Positions 9,334-18,299 are shown, counted from the first letter of the stretch. The stretch: 64,000 nucleotides of DNA from an uncultured Eggerthellaceae bacterium (GCA_903789375.1 CAIFEB010000002.1:124001-188000), one strand, 5' to 3'. Notes: a model not told the origin generated them from the sequence alone. Program-made: numbers and translations.

Positions 9334-12102
9334 ATGACCCGACGCAATCTGGAGCTTCTGCTGCTGTGCATAGCGGCACCGCTCGTCATCCTGATGTTCG
9401 CCATGCTGGCGCTCAACGAAGGCGAAACGCTGGGGCTGAAGGTCCTTGCCGTGCCCATCGGCATCTTCTTCTCCTTCGTGGTGGCCCACATCGCCGTGCG
9501 CCGCTTCGCACCCAACGCCGATCCGGCCATCCTGCCCATCGTGTTCGCGCTGTCGGGCATCGGCATCGCTTTCGTCACCCGACTTGCGCCCGATCTGGCC
9601 ATCAACCAGGTGGTATGGCTGTTCGCGGGCGTTGTGGGCATGATCTTGGTGCTGGCGTTTTCGCACAACCTCGACCGCGTGGGCAACTACAAGTACACGC
9701 TCATGCTGTTCGGCTTCCTGCTGCTGCTGTCGCCGATGATCCCGGGCCTCGGCCAGGAAATCTACGGCAGCCGCATCTGGCTGTCGCTCGGGCCGTTCTC
9801 GTTCCAGCCGGGCGAAATCGCGAAGATCGTCATCGTGCTGTTCCTGGCCGGCTATCTGGCCGAGAACCGCGAGATGCTGTCGGTGTTCACGTGGCGCGTG
9901 GGCCCGTTCCACCTGCCCGACCTGCGCACGATCATGCCGGTGCTGCTCATGTGGCTCATGGCCTTGGTCGTGGTCGTGTTCGAGAAGGACCTCGGCAGCG
10001 CCGTCGTGTTCTTCTTCGTGTTCCTGGCCATGCTGTATTGCGCCACCGGCAAGAAGTTCTACCTAATCGTGGGCATCCTGCTCATGCTCGTCGGGTGCGT
10101 GTTCGCCTACCTGTTCTTCTCGCACGTGCAGGTGCGCGTGCAGAACTGGCTCGACCCGTTCTCCGACGCGCAGGGCACCGGCTACCAGCTGGTCCAGTCG
10201 CTGTACTCCATCGCCGACGGCGACCTGTTCGGCGTGGGCATCGGACGCGGCCTGGCCTCGCAGATCCCGGTCGTCGAAAGCGACTTCATCTTCGCCGCCA
10301 TCGCCGAGGAATGCGGCCTGCTCGGCGCCGCGGGCGTGCTGCTTCTGTTCCTGTCGCTGGCCGTGCGCGGCTTCGTCACCGCCGCGCGCGCCAAGTCCGA
10401 CCTCAGCTCGTTCGTGGCAGTGGGCCTGACCACCGTCATCGTCCTGCAGGCGTTCATCATCGTCGGCGGCGTCACGCGCCTCATCCCGCTGACCGGCCTG
10501 ACCTTGCCCTTCATCAGCCAAGGCGGCTCATCGCTGCTGGCCAGCTTTTTGTCGGTGGGCTTCTTGCTCCGCTGCGGCGACGAGGGAACCGGCGTCGACA
10601 CCGAGATGACCAACGGCGGCAAGCTGTCCGTCACGGCCAACGGCGTGCTGGGCCGCGTGGCCCTGGGCAAGCGCCTGACCATGTGCCTGTTCATCTTCTG
10701 CGCGCTGTTCGCCCTGCTCGTCGCCAACCTGACGATGATCATGGTCGTGCAGGCTAAGGACTACCAGTCCATGCCGGGCAACAACCACACCATCGCAAAG
10801 GAAGCCACCGTCAAGCGCGGCACCATCTCCACCTACGACGGCACCGTGCTCGCCGAAAGCGAGGAGAACTCCGACGGCACCTACGACCGCGAATACCCCG
10901 CGGGCGACCTGGCCAGTCAGGTGGTCGGCTACTACTCGTCGCGGTACGGCACGAGCGGCGTCGAAGGCGCCGAGAACGACGCGCTCACCGGCTCGACCAA
11001 CTACGCATCGTGGGTCGACGTGCTCAACCAGCAGGCCGGCATCAACCAGTCGGGCAACGACGTGGTGCTCACCATCAACAGCACCATCCAGCAGGCAGCG
11101 CAGGACGCGCTGTCCGGGTTCACCGGCGCCTGCATCGTCATCGACCCGAACACCGGCGCCGTGCTGGCCATGGCCTCGTCGCCCACCTACGACGCCTCCG
11201 ACTTCGAAACGCAGCTGCAGGAAGCGGCCGACGGCGAAACCACATCGGACAACAGCGCCCTGCTCAACCGCGCCACGCAGTCGCTGTACGCACCGGGCTC
11301 CACGTTCAAGATGGTCACGCTGTCCGCAGCTCTCGAGAACAACATCGCGTCGGAGTCGACGGTCTACGAGGCGCCGGGCACGCTCGACATCGGCGGCGGC
11401 AAGGTAACCAACTACAACTCCACCAACTACGGTTCCATCACGCTGTCGCGCGCGACGCAGGTGTCGTCGAACACCGTGTTCGGCCAGGTGGGCGTCCAGC
11501 TCGGTGCCAACCTGCTCGTGCAGCAGGCCGAGAAGTTCGGCTTCGACAACAGCCTGAACTTCGAGCTGCCCACGGCGACGTCGGTCATGTCCAACCCCGA
11601 CGACATGGACACGTGGGAGACGGCCTGGGCGGCTGCCGGCCAGCCTGTCGGCGACGAAGCGAACGCCGGCCCGCAGGCAACGGTCCTGCAGATGGCCATG
11701 GTGGGATGTGCCATCGCCAACGACGGCACGCTCATGAACCCCTACATCGTGGACGGCATCTACAACTCCATCGGCGAGCGCAGCTACACGGCTTCGCCGA
11801 GCACCTTCCAGCAAGCCATCAGCGCCGAAACCGCCCAGCGCGTGCGCAGCGTTCTGACCGACGCTGTGAACAACGGCACGGGCGCCGCCGCCAAGGTGCG
11901 CGGCGTGCAGGTGGCCGGCAAGACCGGCACCGCCGAAACCGGCAAACCCGAGGACGACAGCTGGTTCGTGGGCATGGCGCCTGCGAACGATCCTCAGGTC
12001 GTGGTGGCCATCGTTCTGGAGCAAGCGGCGACCGAGGAAAGCGGCGCTGCCCGGGCGCAAAATGTTTTGGAGACAGCGTTGCAAGAAGAAGGGCTGCTGT
12101 AG
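9334..12102 (+). CDS. rodA-pbpA: RodA (SEDS glycosyltransferase) fused to a class B penicillin-binding protein
   Basis: A single 922-residue protein joins the two enzymes of the elongation synthase: RodA polymerises lipid II and the PBP cross-links peptides. Residues 1 to about 430 are a polytopic SEDS protein with the conserved catalytic-Asp loop NWLDPFSDAQGTGYQ, followed by DFIFAAIAEECG and PFISQGGSS. After a short cytoplasmic link a further membrane helix (about residues 455-475) anchors the transpeptidase. Its active-site motifs are complete: STFK with Ser656, SSN at 711-713, KTGT from Lys863. Elsewhere rodA and pbpA are adjacent separate genes; no stop or frameshift separates them here. 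The gene lies between pstP and pknB in the signalling operon. The first half alone could be called FtsW/RodA, but the context supports RodA. Confidence 0.94.
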   Translation: MTRRNLELLLLCIAAPLVILMFAMLALNEGETLGLKVLAVPIGIFFSFVVAHIAVRRFAPNADPAILPIVFALSGIGIAFVTRLAPDLAINQVVWLFAGVVGMILVLAFSHNLDRVGNYKYTLMLFGFLLLLSPMIPGLGQEIYGSRIWLSLGPFSFQPGEIAKIVIVLFLAGYLAENREMLSVFTWRVGPFHLPDLRTIMPVLLMWLMALVVVVFEKDLGSAVVFFFVFLAMLYCATGKKFYLIVGILLMLVGCVFAYLFFSHVQVRVQNWLDPFSDAQGTGYQLVQSLYSIADGDLFGVGIGRGLASQIPVVESDFIFAAIAEECGLLGAAGVLLLFLSLAVRGFVTAARAKSDLSSFVAVGLTTVIVLQAFIIVGGVTRLIPLTGLTLPFISQGGSSLLASFLSVGFLLRCGDEGTGVDTEMTNGGKLSVTANGVLGRVALGKRLTMCLFIFCALFALLVANLTMIMVVQAKDYQSMPGNNHTIAKEATVKRGTISTYDGTVLAESEENSDGTYDREYPAGDLASQVVGYYSSRYGTSGVEGAENDALTGSTNYASWVDVLNQQAGINQSGNDVVLTINSTIQQAAQDALSGFTGACIVIDPNTGAVLAMASSPTYDASDFETQLQEAADGETTSDNSALLNRATQSLYAPGSTFKMVTLSAALENNIASESTVYEAPGTLDIGGGKVTNYNSTNYGSITLSRATQVSSNTVFGQVGVQLGANLLVQQAEKFGFDNSLNFELPTATSVMSNPDDMDTWETAWAAAGQPVGDEANAGPQATVLQMAMVGCAIANDGTLMNPYIVDGIYNSIGERSYTASPSTFQQAISAETAQRVRSVLTDAVNNGTGAAAKVRGVQVAGKTGTAETGKPEDDSWFVGMAPANDPQVVVAIVLEQAATEESGAARAQNVLETALQEEGLL

Positions 12103-12130
12103 TTATGTTGTATCCTAGTAATTCGACATC

Positions 12131-12149
12131 ATCGCGGAGTTTTCGCGAT
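12131..12149. other. Small hairpin between the rodA-pbp fusion and pknB
   Basis: ATCGCG (12131-12136) and CGCGAT (12144-12149) form a perfect 6-bp stem with a 7-nt loop. No T-run follows, so it is not a standard terminator. It could modulate read-through or mRNA stability before pknB. Confidence 0.4.
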
Positions 12150-12188
12150 ACCCAGCATGTTCAGCAAGTGGCCTAAAGGAGCATAAAC

Positions 12189-14321
12189 GTGGCAGGAAAC
12201 ATGACGGGCCGTCTGCTCAACAATCGGTACCAGGTAACCGAACGTATCGGCGTGGGCGGCATGGCCGAGGTTTACCAAGCCCAGGACACGGTTCTGGGTC
12301 GCGTCGTCGCGGTCAAGGTGATGCTTCCGCAGTACGCGGAGGACCAAACGTTCACCACGCGGTTCAAGCACGAGGCAGCAGCAGCCGCCAACCTTCAGAG
12401 CCCCTACATCGTCAACGTGTACGACTGGGGCCATGATGGCGAAACGTACTACATCGTCATGGAGTACGTCCGCGGCAGCGATCTGAAGACCGCCATCCAG
12501 CAGCGCGGCGCCATCAACCAGCGCAAGGTCGCCGAAATCGGCTCGCAGGTGTGTCAGGCGCTGTCCGTGGCCCACAACCTGGACATCATCCATCGCGACA
12601 TCAAGCCGCAGAACATCATGATCCAGCCTGACGGCAACGTGAAGGTGATGGACTTCGGCATCGCACGCGCCAAGAACTCGCTCATGGCCAAGACGTCGTC
12701 GGTGCTCGGCACGGCGCACTACATCTCGCCCGAGCAGGCACAGGGCAAAGAGCTCACGCCCGCGAGCGACATCTACTCGCTCGGCGTGGTGCTGTACGAG
12801 TCCGCCACCGGCCAGCTGCCGTTCGACGGACCCGACGCCGTGAGCGTTGCCATGAAGCAGGTGCAGGAGCAGCCCGTCCCGCCGCGCCAGATCAACCCGC
12901 AAATCGACCCGTCGCTCGAAGCCATCATCATGAAGGCCATGGCCAAGAACCCGGCGGAGCGTTTCTCCACGGCGCTCGAGATGCGCCGCTCGCTCAACGA
13001 CTACCTGGCCGGCCGCCCGGTGAGCCTCGGCGGAGCCGGCTTCACGTCGGCGGAGACGGCCGTCGTGCCGCCCATGAGCAACGCCCCCACGCAGGCGTTC
13101 ACGCCCGGGTCGACGTCGGTCATGCCCGCCATCGACCCGACGCAGACCGCGACGAAGATGTCGCCTAACACGCCGCGCAACTTCAGCAGCGCAAACACGG
13201 CGCCCAAGAAGAACACCAAGCGCAACGTCATCATCGCGCTGTGCCTCATCGCGGCCATCGCCATCATCGCAGGCATCGCGTTCGCCTCGGCCAACAGCGG
13301 CAAGCAGGCCAGCGTGCCCGACGTGACGAACATGAGCCTGACCGACGCCCAGAATGCCATCACAAGCGCGGGCTTCCAGGTGGGCAACGTCGAATACGTG
13401 TACAGCGAGTCCGTTGACGAGAACAACGTCGTCAGCCAGGACCCGAAGGCCGGCACCAGCCGGACGCTCGGCAGCAAGATCAACCTGTCGGTGTCGCAGG
13501 GCACCGAGCAGGTCACCGTACCCGATCTATCAGGCATGACAGCATCGGAGGCGCGGCAAGCGCTGACGAAGCTGGGGCTGCAGTACCAAGCAGGCGACGC
13601 CGTGTACTCGGACAGCGTGGCAGAAAACCAGGTGGCGCAGCAGGATCCTGCGGCGGGCACCAAGGTGGCCAAGGGCACCACGGTCACGTACAACCTGTCT
13701 GCTGGCAAGGAAGGAACCACCGTGCCGAGCGTTGTGGGCATGAGCGAGGCAACGGCGCGCTCCACCCTGCAGAACGCCGGGTTCAGCGTGCAGGTCGAAT
13801 ACCAGAACAGCAGCTCGGTGTCCAAGGGCAACGTCATCAGCCAGTCGCCTTCGGGCAGCAGCCGCGCCGCCAAGGGCGCCACGGTTACGCTGCAGGTCAG
13901 CCAGGGCGCGAAGTCCTACACCGTGTCGGTCAACGCGGGCGACGGCGGCAACGTCTACCCCGGTTCGGCCACGGTCGAGTCGGGCGGCAGCGTGACGTTC
14001 ACCATCTCGCCCAGCTCCGGCTACCAGGTGTCCACGATTCGCGATACGGCGGGCCACACGTACTCACCGAGCGGCAACTCGGTGACCGTGTCCAACGTGA
14101 CGAGCGATCTGTCGCTCACCGTGCTGTTCACGCCCACGCAAAGCAGCAGCTCCAACAACAGCACTGGGTCGAACAGCGGAAACAGCAGCAATAACGGCGA
14201 TTCCGGCAACAGTGGAAACAGCTCAAACGGCGGCTCCAGCAACGGCAACAGCAGCACAGGCGGTAGCGGGAACAGCACGGCCAACTCAACGTTCAGCCTG
14301 AGCACGAGAACCGTGCATTAG
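12189..14321 (+). CDS. pknB: PASTA-domain Ser/Thr protein kinase PknB
   Basis: A membrane kinase that senses muropeptides or lipid II and phosphorylates FHA and wall-synthesis proteins. The kinase domain is at about residues 13-275 (GVGGMAEV glycine loop, VAVKV lysine, IHRDIKPQN catalytic loop, MDFGIAR). A membrane helix lies near residues 342-365. Three PASTA repeats follow (each beginning VPDV, VPDL, VPSV). The extracellular part continues with a domain like divergent InlB B-repeats (YTVSVNAGDGGNVYPGSATV) and a Ser/Asn/Gly tail. Start is GTG at 12189 because AAGGAG lies 7 nt upstream; an ATG 12 bp inside is the alternative. Last gene of the operon; 86 bp separate it from the rodA-pbp stop. 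Confidence 0.95.
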   Translation: MAGNMTGRLLNNRYQVTERIGVGGMAEVYQAQDTVLGRVVAVKVMLPQYAEDQTFTTRFKHEAAAAANLQSPYIVNVYDWGHDGETYYIVMEYVRGSDLKTAIQQRGAINQRKVAEIGSQVCQALSVAHNLDIIHRDIKPQNIMIQPDGNVKVMDFGIARAKNSLMAKTSSVLGTAHYISPEQAQGKELTPASDIYSLGVVLYESATGQLPFDGPDAVSVAMKQVQEQPVPPRQINPQIDPSLEAIIMKAMAKNPAERFSTALEMRRSLNDYLAGRPVSLGGAGFTSAETAVVPPMSNAPTQAFTPGSTSVMPAIDPTQTATKMSPNTPRNFSSANTAPKKNTKRNVIIALCLIAAIAIIAGIAFASANSGKQASVPDVTNMSLTDAQNAITSAGFQVGNVEYVYSESVDENNVVSQDPKAGTSRTLGSKINLSVSQGTEQVTVPDLSGMTASEARQALTKLGLQYQAGDAVYSDSVAENQVAQQDPAAGTKVAKGTTVTYNLSAGKEGTTVPSVVGMSEATARSTLQNAGFSVQVEYQNSSSVSKGNVISQSPSGSSRAAKGATVTLQVSQGAKSYTVSVNAGDGGNVYPGSATVESGGSVTFTISPSSGYQVSTIRDTAGHTYSPSGNSVTVSNVTSDLSLTVLFTPTQSSSSNNSTGSNSGNSSNNGDSGNSGNSSNGGSSNGNSSTGGSGNSTANSTFSLSTRTVH

Positions 14322-14433
14322 CGGGGCTGGTGTTTCAGCCAAGCGCTATCGCGCCCGACCCACGCGTTTGTTCCAGATAATGACGCAGCGACCCGCGTCA
14401 TACAGACAGATTTGCTAGAATAGCGGTCGATGC

Positions 14434-14509
14434 GCCTCCGTAGCTCAGGGGACAGAGCACCGCTCTCCTAAAGCGGGTGGCGGCGGTTCGAATCCGCCCG
14501 GGGGCACCA
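14434..14509 (+). tRNA. tRNA-Arg (CCT), integration target
   Basis: A complete 76-nt cloverleaf: acceptor GCCTCCG/CGGGGGC, anticodon stem CCGCT/AGCGG with loop CTCCTAA (anticodon CCT), T-loop GGTTCGAATCC, encoded CCA. The 3' 45 nt recur at 16821-16865 and, degraded, at 18314-18355. A -10-like TAGAAT lies at 14416-14421. Confidence 0.97.
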
Positions 14510-14518
14510 GATGAAACC

Positions 14519-14560
14519 GCAGGTCAGAGGGTATATTTCCTCTGACCTGCTTTCATTTTC
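14519..14560 (+). terminator. Terminator after tRNA-Arg (CCT)
   Basis: GCAGGTCAGAGG (14519-14530) pairs with CCTCTGACCTGC (14539-14550), followed by TTTCATTTT. Two close relatives follow the tRNA fragments at 16.9 and 18.4 kb. Confidence 0.9.
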
Positions 14561-14621
14561 GGGGGACGTTTTCGGCTCTATGGCCAGAATTTGGCACTGG
14601 TCATGGAATCGACGCCTTCAT

Positions 14622-14807
14622 TTAGCCGTTGACGGGAACCGTACCGTCGTCGCTTACCACCACCGCGAACTCTTCTGGCGGGTAGAGGTGGTCTTCACCG
14701 CCGTCGTCGACGATGCGATACCAGCCCTTTTCTACGGAAATCACGTCATGCACTTTTCCGTTGGTCAGCTCCAAAAACGACGTCTCGCCCAGGTACTGAA
14801 TCGTCAT
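14622..14807 (-). CDS. Small beta-rich (SH3-like) protein, copy 1
   Basis: A 61-residue protein of unknown function with YLGETSFLELTNGKVHDV, EKGWYRIVDDGGED and YPPEEFAVV. The alternation of short hydrophobic strands, Gly turns and the GWYRIVDD motif suggests a small SH3-like barrel; that is inference. The ATG at 14807 is preceded by AGAGGTGG at 5 nt; a GTG 9 nt upstream overlaps that site and is less likely. A second copy lies at 16979-17203 in the same position relative to a tRNA-Arg fragment and terminator, so it looks like part of the repeated module rather than cargo. Confidence 0.7.
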   Translation of the reverse strand: MTIQYLGETSFLELTNGKVHDVISVEKGWYRIVDDGGEDHLYPPEEFAVVVSDDGTVPVNG

Positions 14808-15166
14808 TACAGCCACCTCTTTACTTTGAGCTTCACTTTGGGCTGACCAGCCGCTTCAAACTAATGGACCCCCCGCGCCGGCCGCCTTACCCTTGGCATG
14901 CTTCCAGTCTCGTGGGCGGCTGCCAATCTGAGAACTAACGCCGTGTGCTGCTTCGGGGCTAAGTTTATTCTTCGCGCCTTTTCCTGCGAACACCTCCACG
15001 TTGCGGATGGTTGTTCGCTCGAGGAATTTGCACGCCTGTCCCGTTCTTGGATCCTAGACCTGTGATTCAGCACTGCAATTCTTGGAGCCTGATAAATATT
15101 TTCGGAATATCTGACGCAAGTGCCATGTTTGCCGTATGCTATTTCTATCAAACAGGGAGGCCAAGC
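14808..15166. other. Intergenic stretch upstream of the first ATPase
   Basis: No supported gene. Lower G+C than the flanking core genes. TTCTTGGA occurs twice, about 35 bp apart, near 15045 and 15080, which is too weak to call an array. The right end holds GGGAGG before the ATPase start. Confidence 0.45.
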
Positions 15167-16456
15167 ATGCAAATTAAGCGCGATAAATACCTGAACGACC
15201 TTATCGTTCGACAGGGAAACGGCATGGCTAAAATCGTGACGGGCATCCGCCGGTGCGGAAAGACCTACCTTCTTTTCGAGTTGTTCGTCCAGCACCTTCG
15301 CGAGCAGGGCGTGGACGAGAGCCATATCGTCCGCCTTGCCCTCGACGACGAGAAGAACAAGGCGTATCGCGACCCGCATGCACTTTATGAGTACCTGCTG
15401 GACCGAATTGGCGACGACGCCGCCCCTTATTACGTACTCCTCGACGAGGTCCAATATGCGATCAGCGCTCGGGAGCTGAGGGACGGGGATGCGCCCCCGG
15501 CACTCTACGACGTTCTCAACGGCCTCATGCACAGGAGCAACGTCGATGTGTACGTGACGGGCAGCAACTCCAAGCTTCTCTCGACCGACGTGATGACCGA
15601 ATTCCGCGGACGTGGCGACGAGGTGCGCATACACCCGCTCACGTTCTCGGAGTTTATGCAGGCCTACGACGGCGACCGTTACGAGGGGTGGGCGGAGTAT
15701 GTCATGTACGGTGGCCTGCCTCTTACGCTATCGATGCGCACCGACGAGCAGAAGGCGTCCTATCTTGGCAGGCTGCTCTCCGAGGTCTATCTCAGCGATG
15801 TAGTGGAGCGCAACCATCTCACCAAGTCGCAGGAGCTCGACGACCTCGTGGATGTTCTCGCATCCTCCGTAGGGTCGCTCACGAATCCCTCGAAGATCGA
15901 GGCGACGTTCAAGAGCGTCCTTCGTTCCAAGCTGGATGCCGACACCATTAAGCGCTACATCGGTCACCTCGAAGAGGCCTTCCTTGTGAATGAAGCCGTC
16001 CGCTACGACGTCAAGGGGCGTAAGTACATCGGCACGCCCAAGAAGTACTATTTCGAGGACATAGGGCTTCGCAACGCCTGTCTGGGCTTCCGGCAAGTTG
16101 AGGAAACCCACCTCATGGAGAACATCATCTACAACGAGCTGCGTGCGCGCGGGTTTTCGGTGGATGTTGGAGAGGTTGAAAAGAGAGCCAAAATCGGCGG
16201 CCATGACGAGCGCCAGCGATTTGAAGTGGACTTCGTGGCCAACCTCGGTTATCGCAGGTACTATGTGCAATCCGCCTTGCACCTCGGCACGCCCGAGAAG
16301 ACGGAGCAGGAGAAAAGGCCGCTCCTCGCCATAGATGACAGCTTCAAGAAAATCGTGGTGGTAAAGGATGTCGTAAAACCCCATATGGACGACTTCGGCA
16401 TTCTCACCATGGGCCTCTTCGACTTCCTGCTTGATCCCGAGAGTTTGGACAGGTAG
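15167..16456 (+). CDS. Predicted AAA ATPase with DUF4143 nuclease-like C-terminus (1)
   Basis: A 429-residue member of the P-loop ATPase family with a C-terminal DUF4143 domain. Seen: Walker A GIRRCGKT at residues 26-33, Walker B YYVLLDEVQ, an arginine-finger-like VTGSNSKLLS, LTFSEFM, a winged-helix-like middle, and a C-terminal FEVDFVANLGYRRYYVQ segment that fits the PD-(D/E)XK-like fold known for DUF4143. These proteins are common in anaerobe and archaeal genomes, usually in variable regions; no molecular function is established. The ATG at 15167 has GGGAGG 6 nt upstream; upstream in-frame starts have none. It sits alone between the tRNA-Arg gene and its first 3'-end fragment, as cargo. Confidence 0.88.
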   Translation: MQIKRDKYLNDLIVRQGNGMAKIVTGIRRCGKTYLLFELFVQHLREQGVDESHIVRLALDDEKNKAYRDPHALYEYLLDRIGDDAAPYYVLLDEVQYAISARELRDGDAPPALYDVLNGLMHRSNVDVYVTGSNSKLLSTDVMTEFRGRGDEVRIHPLTFSEFMQAYDGDRYEGWAEYVMYGGLPLTLSMRTDEQKASYLGRLLSEVYLSDVVERNHLTKSQELDDLVDVLASSVGSLTNPSKIEATFKSVLRSKLDADTIKRYIGHLEEAFLVNEAVRYDVKGRKYIGTPKKYYFEDIGLRNACLGFRQVEETHLMENIIYNELRARGFSVDVGEVEKRAKIGGHDERQRFEVDFVANLGYRRYYVQSALHLGTPEKTEQEKRPLLAIDDSFKKIVVVKDVVKPHMDDFGILTMGLFDFLLDPESLDR

Positions 16457-16820
16457 GCGCTGGACGAGAGCTCGCCTGCATGGGCCTTCAGTCACCCGCC
16501 AGTCGATTGCGCTGCCTGTGTCTATTGAACAATTTGCGTCCAAGGACCTGTTTCGGTAAATAGGAGAGCTGCGCTCTCGCTATATGATTCGATGACGGTA
16601 ATGACGATGGTTCCCCCTATATCCCAGGCATCGACATTATCGTCATTGAGAGAGCTGCAGGGCGGGGCATCCCCGGCCCGCCCCATGTGCCAAATTTGTG
16701 TCCAACAGTCGCCGATGTGCCGAAGATGTGCCGAAAATTCCTACCGTTCCCGATTGACGATTAATGCTCTGAACAGGCATTTTCCGATTTTCGAGAGCGC
16801 CGCCGCGACCCTCCGACCCA
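16457..16820. other. Gene-free stretch before the first tRNA-Arg fragment
   Basis: No supported gene. It holds two copies of a 13-nt sequence, AATTTGCGTCCAA at 16531-16543 and AATTTGTGTCCAA at 16693-16705; an inverted pair AATGACGAT/ATCGTCATT at 16600-16608 and 16639-16647; and two GATGTGCCGAA copies near 16713-16735. Their role is unknown. Confidence 0.45.
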
Positions 16821-16865
16821 CTCCTAAAGCGGGTGGCGGCGGTTCGAATCCACCCGGGGGCACCA
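16821..16865 (+). repeat. tRNA-Arg (CCT) 3'-end fragment, att-like scar 1
   Basis: 45 bp match the 3' end of the tRNA-Arg gene (from CTCCTAAAGC in the anticodon loop to the CCA) with one substitution. The upstream half of the tRNA is absent, as expected for an attachment-site copy left by integration into a tRNA 3' end. Confidence 0.85.
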
Positions 16866-16874
16866 GGTAAATAT

Positions 16875-16910
16875 GCAGGCCAGAGAACATGTTCCCTCTG
16901 GCCTGCTTTG
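16875..16910 (+). terminator. Terminator-like hairpin after scar 1
   Basis: GCAGGCCAGAG (16875-16885) pairs with CTCTGGCCTGC (16896-16906), then TTTG. It matches the terminator of the intact tRNA-Arg gene in sequence and position, so the repeated unit extends beyond the tRNA end. Confidence 0.75.
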
Positions 16911-16978
16911 CGTTTTGGAGCGAAATAAAGCACTATTACCGCTGCAATACGCAAAGAACAGTGTCGCCGTCTGTGGAC

Positions 16979-17203
16979 TCAGTCACTAACGTGCACCGTG
17001 CCGTCATCGCCCTCGATCACGGCGAACTCGTCGGGCGGATAGAGGCAGTCTTCGCCGCTGTCGTCGACGATACAGTACCAACCCTTCTCTATGGAAACCA
17101 CGTCGTACACCTTCCCGTGGATCAACTCGAGGAAGGATGTCTGGCCCCGGTATTTAACTTCATTGCGAACGCTCCCGGTTGCCTTTGTGCGCGACGTGCT
17201 CAT
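16979..17203 (-). CDS. Small beta-rich (SH3-like) protein, copy 2
   Basis: Paralogue of the protein at 14622-14807: GQTSFLEL, GKVYDVVSIEKGWYCIVDD, YPPDEFAVIEGDDGTVHV. An ATG at the position matching the copy-1 start is out of frame by one base relative to copy 1, so the reading frame either begins upstream (ATG at 17203, weak AAGGCG site) or the gene has lost its proper start. With the upstream start it has 74 residues and an unrelated N-terminus. It follows a tRNA-Arg fragment and terminator, as copy 1 follows the intact tRNA. Function unknown. Confidence 0.55.
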   Translation of the reverse strand: MSTSRTKATGSVRNEVKYRGQTSFLELIHGKVYDVVSIEKGWYCIVDDSGEDCLYPPDEFAVIEGDDGTVHVSD

Positions 17204-17247
17204 CGTATAGCGCCTTGCCCATCGGTCCGAGCTCGCTGCGTACCATC

Positions 17248-18111
17248 TCACTCTTCGCCTGCACGGATGCGACGGTGCTCCTCCTGAACAGCCTTGCGCG
17301 CCTTCGCCTGGCCTTCGATTGCTTGGTCAAGACACCTTGAGTAGTACGTGAGTCCTGCGTCGATCGCTTTGTAGTAGCTGATTTCCGCTCGCACATACAG
17401 CTCGAGCGCTCGATCCGGATCAGGCTCGAGCACACCCTCGATGCCGTTCATCAGATAATCAGCCATGTGGTGCGCGGCACGGCACTCGAATCCAGAGCCT
17501 TTGCCGTTCTCGTACGCCTTCGAGTACATGGCCCACGCCATCCGGTCGCTCTGGCGCACGCCCCGTCCACCCGCGTACAAGTCGCCCAGCTTCCAAAACG
17601 CCTCGGGATTCCCGCTGGCCAAAGCAGCGCGGGCATAACATTCGTAAGCCGCCGCGTAGTCCTTTGCCACGCCGCGACCGTAGTAGTAGATGTACCCCAG
17701 GTTCACGCTCGACTGATCGTCGCCGCGATCCGCCCCCAGCTCGTACAGTTCGATTGCCGTAGCGTAGTCCTCTTCGCTGCCGCTGTTGTCAGTGTTGTGG
17801 TACATGTTGCCCAAATTGCAGCAGGCTCCAGCGCTACCGCTGGCCACCGCGTGCTCGTAGGCGCGCTTCAGCAGCCTATGGAACTCAGCATTATGCTTGT
17901 TGCGGGCGACCGTGGCCCCATTGTCATACACGATGCGGAGCATCCAATCGTAGTCACCCTCCAGCGCCTCGTCGCATACGCACTGAATCACCTCGAACGC
18001 ATCTTCATCCATAGAGTCCGCGTACCCCGACTCTTCGTAGGTCGCCTCAACCAAGGACTCCCAAACCGCCCGTTCCTCCTCGGTCAGCTTCTCAAGCTTC
18101 AAAGCGCACAT
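17248..18111 (-). CDS. Sel1-repeat (TPR-like) protein
   Basis: A 287-residue soluble protein. After a Glu-rich N-terminus it has Sel1-like helical repeats: AGACCNLGNMYHN, DDQSSVNLGYIYYYGRGVAKDYAAAYECYARAA-type and PEAFWKLGDLYAGGRGV segments. Sel1 repeats form solenoids for protein-protein contact; no catalytic domain is present. The start MCALKLEKL at 18111 is preceded by GGTGG; longer readings run through the tRNA fragment and terminator and are not credible. The last 79 bp are duplicated at 19321-19399, which suggests a second copy once existed there. Part of the accessory region; role unknown. Confidence 0.8.
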   Translation of the reverse strand: MCALKLEKLTEEERAVWESLVEATYEESGYADSMDEDAFEVIQCVCDEALEGDYDWMLRIVYDNGATVARNKHNAEFHRLLKRAYEHAVASGSAGACCNLGNMYHNTDNSGSEEDYATAIELYELGADRGDDQSSVNLGYIYYYGRGVAKDYAAAYECYARAALASGNPEAFWKLGDLYAGGRGVRQSDRMAWAMYSKAYENGKGSGFECRAAHHMADYLMNGIEGVLEPDPDRALELYVRAEISYYKAIDAGLTYYSRCLDQAIEGQAKARKAVQEEHRRIRAGEE

Positions 18112-18233
18112 GGCTCCACCATCCGTTCTTCTGCCATTCCCACTTGGCGAGCATTGTATCGTGCAGCAGTCGTAGCAGGACCGGGCGCAGCGTTCGGGAG
18201 AGCCGACAGCTCGCTCGTTTAACTCAGTCGGAA
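18112..18233. other. Spacer upstream of the Sel1 gene with an inverted repeat start
   Basis: No gene. TAACTCAGTC (18220-18229) and GACTGAGTTA (18247-18256) form an inverted repeat that runs into the 66-bp repeat described next. Confidence 0.5.
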
Positions 18234-18299
18234 CTGAGTCAGTTTTGACTGAGTTAAAGATTTCACTGGAAAATGGCGGGGGCGAAATGCCGGCGGGGG
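18234..18299. repeat. 66-bp dispersed repeat with ACTCA boxes, copy 1
   Basis: This segment aligns without gaps to 20845-20910 with 6 mismatches. The second copy lies in the promoter region of the ATPase gene at 19429-20805. This one has no such gene beside it and lacks the TATAAT, so it looks like a stranded promoter copy. Confidence 0.75.

Noticed and set aside
6133-9912. A 1259-codon open frame on the minus strand opposite fhaA-pstP-rodA
   Set aside because: Opposite-strand shadow; composition is His/Arg/Ala-rich with no domain, and the plus-strand genes are unambiguous.
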